Origin: Girardinichthys multiradiatus
Lineage: Eukaryota; Chordata; Actinopteri; Cyprinodontiformes; Goodeidae
DNA: 64,000 nt
NCBI RefSeq assembly: GCF_021462225.1
Contig: NC_061797.1
Coordinates: 28,357,093-28,421,092 of the forward strand
Direction of reading: 5' to 3'
Numbering within the stretch: the first letter of the stretch is position 1; each line of letters starts with the position of its first letter. Of the stretch, positions 60,401 through 64,000 are shown piece after piece. The notes beneath the pieces were generated by a model. It saw only the letters and a list, made by a program, of their open reading frames with translations. It did no database searches and was not told the DNA's origin. A program made the translations under genes and the position numbers.

Positions 60401-63400
60401 CTCCACCGCATTTGCCACAAAATGGCTACTTCGTTCCTTCTGACGGCCGGCACCAGGAGGGGGGGCCCATCTGAACCGCCACTATCTCATCTCCCACCTC
60501 TGTAGTCTATTCTTCAACCTCAACTATTTCTCATATTTATGGGCTGTTTTCATCCAACAGTCTGCTGAGCAGCTTCTCACCTGCACCATTTTCTACTAAA
60601 ATGGGATTTGTTAAATACTCCTAACTTTTTAAATCTCTGTTTAATGTTCTGGTAAATTACAAAACTACCTCTCAGTTCCACTACATCATTTGCCTCTGTA
60701 GCCCTTATAGGCACTGGATCGGGGACAATACATTTAGATGAACAAAGACAGACTCAGGAGATCCACTGGATGTTTGTGCATTGCTCCCTGTGCTAGAAAG
60801 GGTGATTCAGCTAGAAAACATTATTGAGTCGCTCAGACAGACAGGTTTTCAACCTATAATGAAATGCTTGCATATAATTCACATTTAGGTAGATATCTGA
60901 GGGAATCAGTGCATGCTGTTCTGCTATTTAAAAACACAAGACATGAGTTGATCTCCAGGCCAATATCACCCTCTGCAGGCAGGAAAAACACAATTATTCT
61001 CTAAAAACACTTACCCTCAAAAATATGATTGAACATTTTACATTTTTTTTTCTACCAATTTTAAGTTTGAAGACCCTTGAAGATGCCCAACTTTAAATAG
61101 CAAACAAATGTACATGCACACTCAAGCAAGTAGAGGGAGTTATTCATGTTATCAATGTTACTGTACTTATAAGAAATGTATGTAGAAAACCTCGGATCAC
61201 TCAGGTCCCTTTCATTTCTTGTTTCAGCTTTTTTATTCTGCCTTTGTGATCACATGTATGCCTAGTTATAATTATGCTAGCAGCATAATTTTCTTTTAAG
61301 CCAAGTGAAGGTTTCATGCGTTTGAAAATACTAGATTGTACATCTAGTTAAAAAAACACTATTTAAATATTGTGCTTTCAGAGCATGTAAAACATTGTTT
61401 TTTATTTGTAGTATTGAAAATGTTGCCATACTTTATCTTGCATATAACAAAATGGAATGCTTGTAGCTTTAATTAAGATAATAATTATGATACAATATCC
61501 ACATCATAAGGTAATAAATCAGGGCAGAAACTTGGAGGCATGGATGGACTTTGATGCAGTATTTATTACACCAATGATTCTGTTTCATGCTTCTTTTTGA
61601 AAACAATTATCCTAAATAGATGTTTAATCTATTGGTACAATCATAATTTCTAAAACTCCCATTAAGGATACATAATTATTTTTTCAATTAAAGATCCATA
61701 TGTCTCTCAATGTAAAATATACGATTATTACCTAATACTAATACTAATACTAATACACAACTTAAATTTGCAATATTGGATGCTTTGAGAAAAAAAAAAA
61801 AAAGTTCTGCATAAAAAAAAAATATTTTAGAAGTTACTCAACAAGTCAGTTGATGTCTACATTGTCATTCTGATCAGAAAATTAAAAAGTATATAAGCTT
61901 CATAAAAACATAGATTTGCAGTTTATCCACCGATTGGACAAGCACTTTTCCCTTTGTGTTACAGAAGACTTTTACAGCTGAGCCTTTGAATCAACTGATG
62001 CTTTTGCACGAGCTCTCAACTCCAAGGTTATTTCTTCTGGATTTCCTTTAAGTTCTTTAAAGAGGAGCTGGCATTTGGAATACATATTATACATTAAAAC
62101 TCAGTCAAATAAACTAACAAAAGTTCGGAGATCAGCAGCATCAAAGCATTCCTGGACCGGCTCAAACCACATGATGAGCCTTGTGTCTTTGTGAGCAAAA
62201 GCCCGTAGATGTTCAGCACATTTCTAAGCCTGGCTTTAGATTTTTTTCCACAAGATTATCTTTTGGTCTTTGAAGGCAGAACCCACCTGCTTCAATTCCA
62301 GCAGCGCTGCTCCTCTGGTTTCAAGCCTGTGGTTCCATTGGTCAAAATAAACAGCACCTATGAGCCTTACCCTAAGGGAAATTTTTCTTTATTACTGACC
62401 AAAGTCTGTGTGGAAGCCCAACAGAGATCTTCAAAAAGCCCTGTTAAATATGCCCTCCCTATGAAATATGAAGTATTAGGGGGCATTTCTAGAAATCTGA
62501 TATAAATCTACCTTTATGGATAAGTCAACAAATGTTCCTGATAAGTAGTGATCGAGAATTCAAGCTGAGCCAAAACAAATAAGGGCACTGATAAATACAA
62601 CTGCTGATGTATTGAATCTGATGTTATTTATTTTTCAGAACTTAAAAGCTGAACAAGGTTTTATTTTGAATAACAGCTGTATTTTTATATTGTGATGATG
62701 ATGTTGATAGCGATGATCCACAATGCAAATTAAAAGTTTGGGTTAGCAATAAACTTGTTAATACTTTATTATCATATAACATTTGTTTTTGCAACATTTC
62801 CTTTTTGATTATGTTCAGGCTTTTCATTTCCAGGTCTAAATTTGAGAAATGTGCAAAAATAGGTGGAAGAAAAGAAACGACCAGAGGGCAACTGAAAACA
62901 CAGCTGAAGAAGTAGCCGAAGAGTGACAACATTGCGTTTGGAACAACAACGGTGGACATCAGTGTGCCAATGTGACATCAATGTCCACCCAACATAAAAG
63001 AAGTGATAACAAAGTCTGCAGGTCAAATTATCCGGAGGAGGAAGAAATTAGGAGAAATTAGGAAAAATGGTTGGTTGGAGACTTGACAAACGGGCACCCT
63101 ATGAATGAATTTTACAGCTTTGTGGTCACCCCCCAGTCTGCCTGTAATTCACTACAGTGTTGAATAACCGCTTGTGACAAAAACTGTAATTCAATACAAT
63201 AGAACCTGGCAGCATTCAGATAGATTTAATTTCTCCTCTAGTTCTGACCAGCTTTGTTACTCTGATTATGCACAGGTATGCATCAGCACGTTCTTTTAAA
63301 GAAATGCCACCATAATAGTTAATTTTTTTCATGCCAACCTTTCCGAACAAATCTGTCAATTTTTTTACTTGTGAGGGTTTAACTTTCCTACAGTTACATA

Positions 63401-64000
63401 GCTGCCAAACATATAAAATCAGATTGCAGCTGCACTCACACACCCCTTCATGCACATGGCTCAGACACAGTGTAAAACAATCAATTGCAGCTCAAGTTAG
63501 GGGTGAAGCTTTGCGACAATGGATAATGATTTAAAGCAGCCTGCAAACATCAGCAGATGCTTTATACTGAAAGAGAATATAGCAAAAATTAAAAAGCTCT
63601 GTGAAAGTATGCATTATCTTAACTGATAAACTTTAAGCTCACAGCTGCTCTGGTTGTTTACTCCCTGCTTGAGCTATCTGTTCTCCGACCCATGTTTCGT
63701 GAATAGTTGATCTATGTAGCAAAAGTGCTAGCTGTATCTCTTTTCTGTGTTGTCAATAAGCTATATCACCTCCATTCAATATATCCCTTTAGAAAGATTC
63801 CAAATAGGGGGTGCTAAATTGCTTGTACAAAAAAAAGAGTGCAATAAGTGGGCTTGTTCCGTGCGATTTTCAAAGAATGCGCATGCAATGGATAACAGGT
63901 GCAAAAGAGGTGAAGACCGCCCTATTTAAATGATGAAATGAAGTGTGCTACTGGCTGGTGCTACTGCCCCCAGTGGTACTAGAGGTTTGTCACCACAGCC
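57481..64000. other. Single-copy-looking DNA with possible short exons and conserved blocks
   Basis: No confident gene. Candidate exons at 58546-58627 and 58991-59023 are described in the findings. Conserved-looking blocks lie at about 58500-58640, 60260-60500 and 62110-62510. Homopolymer A runs and a (TAATAC)4 tandem (61733-61756) are present. G and C runs at 59670-59740 are low complexity. No interspersed repeat family was recognised. Confidence 0.4.

Noticed and set aside
62209..62505. 98-codon plus-strand frame
   Set aside because: No domain or splice support. It sits in a balanced block that more likely reflects non-coding constraint or chance.
63940..64000. CTCF-like word at the window end (TGCCCCCAGTGGT)
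   Set aside because: It fits the CTCF core only if one base is skipped, so too many positions mismatch.
1..64000. CRISPR arrays, operons, bacterial promoters and rRNA genes
   Set aside because: Nothing of the kind is present. The repeat content and gene-poor layout are those of a vertebrate nuclear genome.

Overview
This window is vertebrate nuclear DNA, most likely from a teleost fish and probably a percomorph. The evidence is moderate AT-richness, long non-coding stretches, abundant GT, TA and CT microsatellites, and a repeat set typical of fish: Tc1-like transposons of three families, tRNA-type SINEs with fish-style tails, a LINE 3' fragment, a solo LTR and a hAT-like MITE. There are no operons or dense genes, and no tRNA or rRNA genes or CRISPR arrays were seen. 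The only complete, clearly recognisable protein-coding gene is a Tc1-like transposase at 9149-10153 on the minus strand. No host protein-coding gene is confidently identified, so the window is probably a gene desert or lies within large introns.

Layout. 1025-4351 is a large foldback-like element: two inverted arms of about 840 and 930 bp with arrays of 40-bp repeats at their tips (3 units left, 5 right). It surrounds an unexplained spacer that holds a strong hairpin and a nested solo LTR (2224-2705) with a perfect 5-bp target duplication. 4354-8390 is single-copy-looking DNA. 8039-8545 holds a decayed SINE and a Tc1 end. 8873-10481 is a complete, young Tc1-like transposon with 200-bp inverted repeats that differ at about 4 positions. 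10735-15161 contains three SINE copies separated by single-copy DNA. 16439-16796 is a GT-flanked TTAGGG-like fish repeat. 19567-21200 is a Tc1 relic split by a LINE 3' end and unknown DNA. 24468-24646 is a SINE with 8-bp duplications. 27969-29045 is a second Tc1-family relic. 41720-42008 is a hAT-like MITE. 56295-57480 is a third Tc1-family relic carrying a small nested retroposon, next to another Tc1 end.

Between the repeats, several blocks have a more balanced composition, lack repeats and are rich in transcription-factor-like motifs. They resemble vertebrate conserved non-coding elements (notably 11450-11720, 12050-12620, 18130-18610, 40020-40350, 43250-43550, 45580-45740, 47440-47770 and 54960-55980). 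This is a judgement from sequence texture only; no alignment could be run. A few possible short host exons with good splice signals are listed at low confidence. The elements do not form a pathway; the window reads as layered transposon insertions around possible regulatory DNA.
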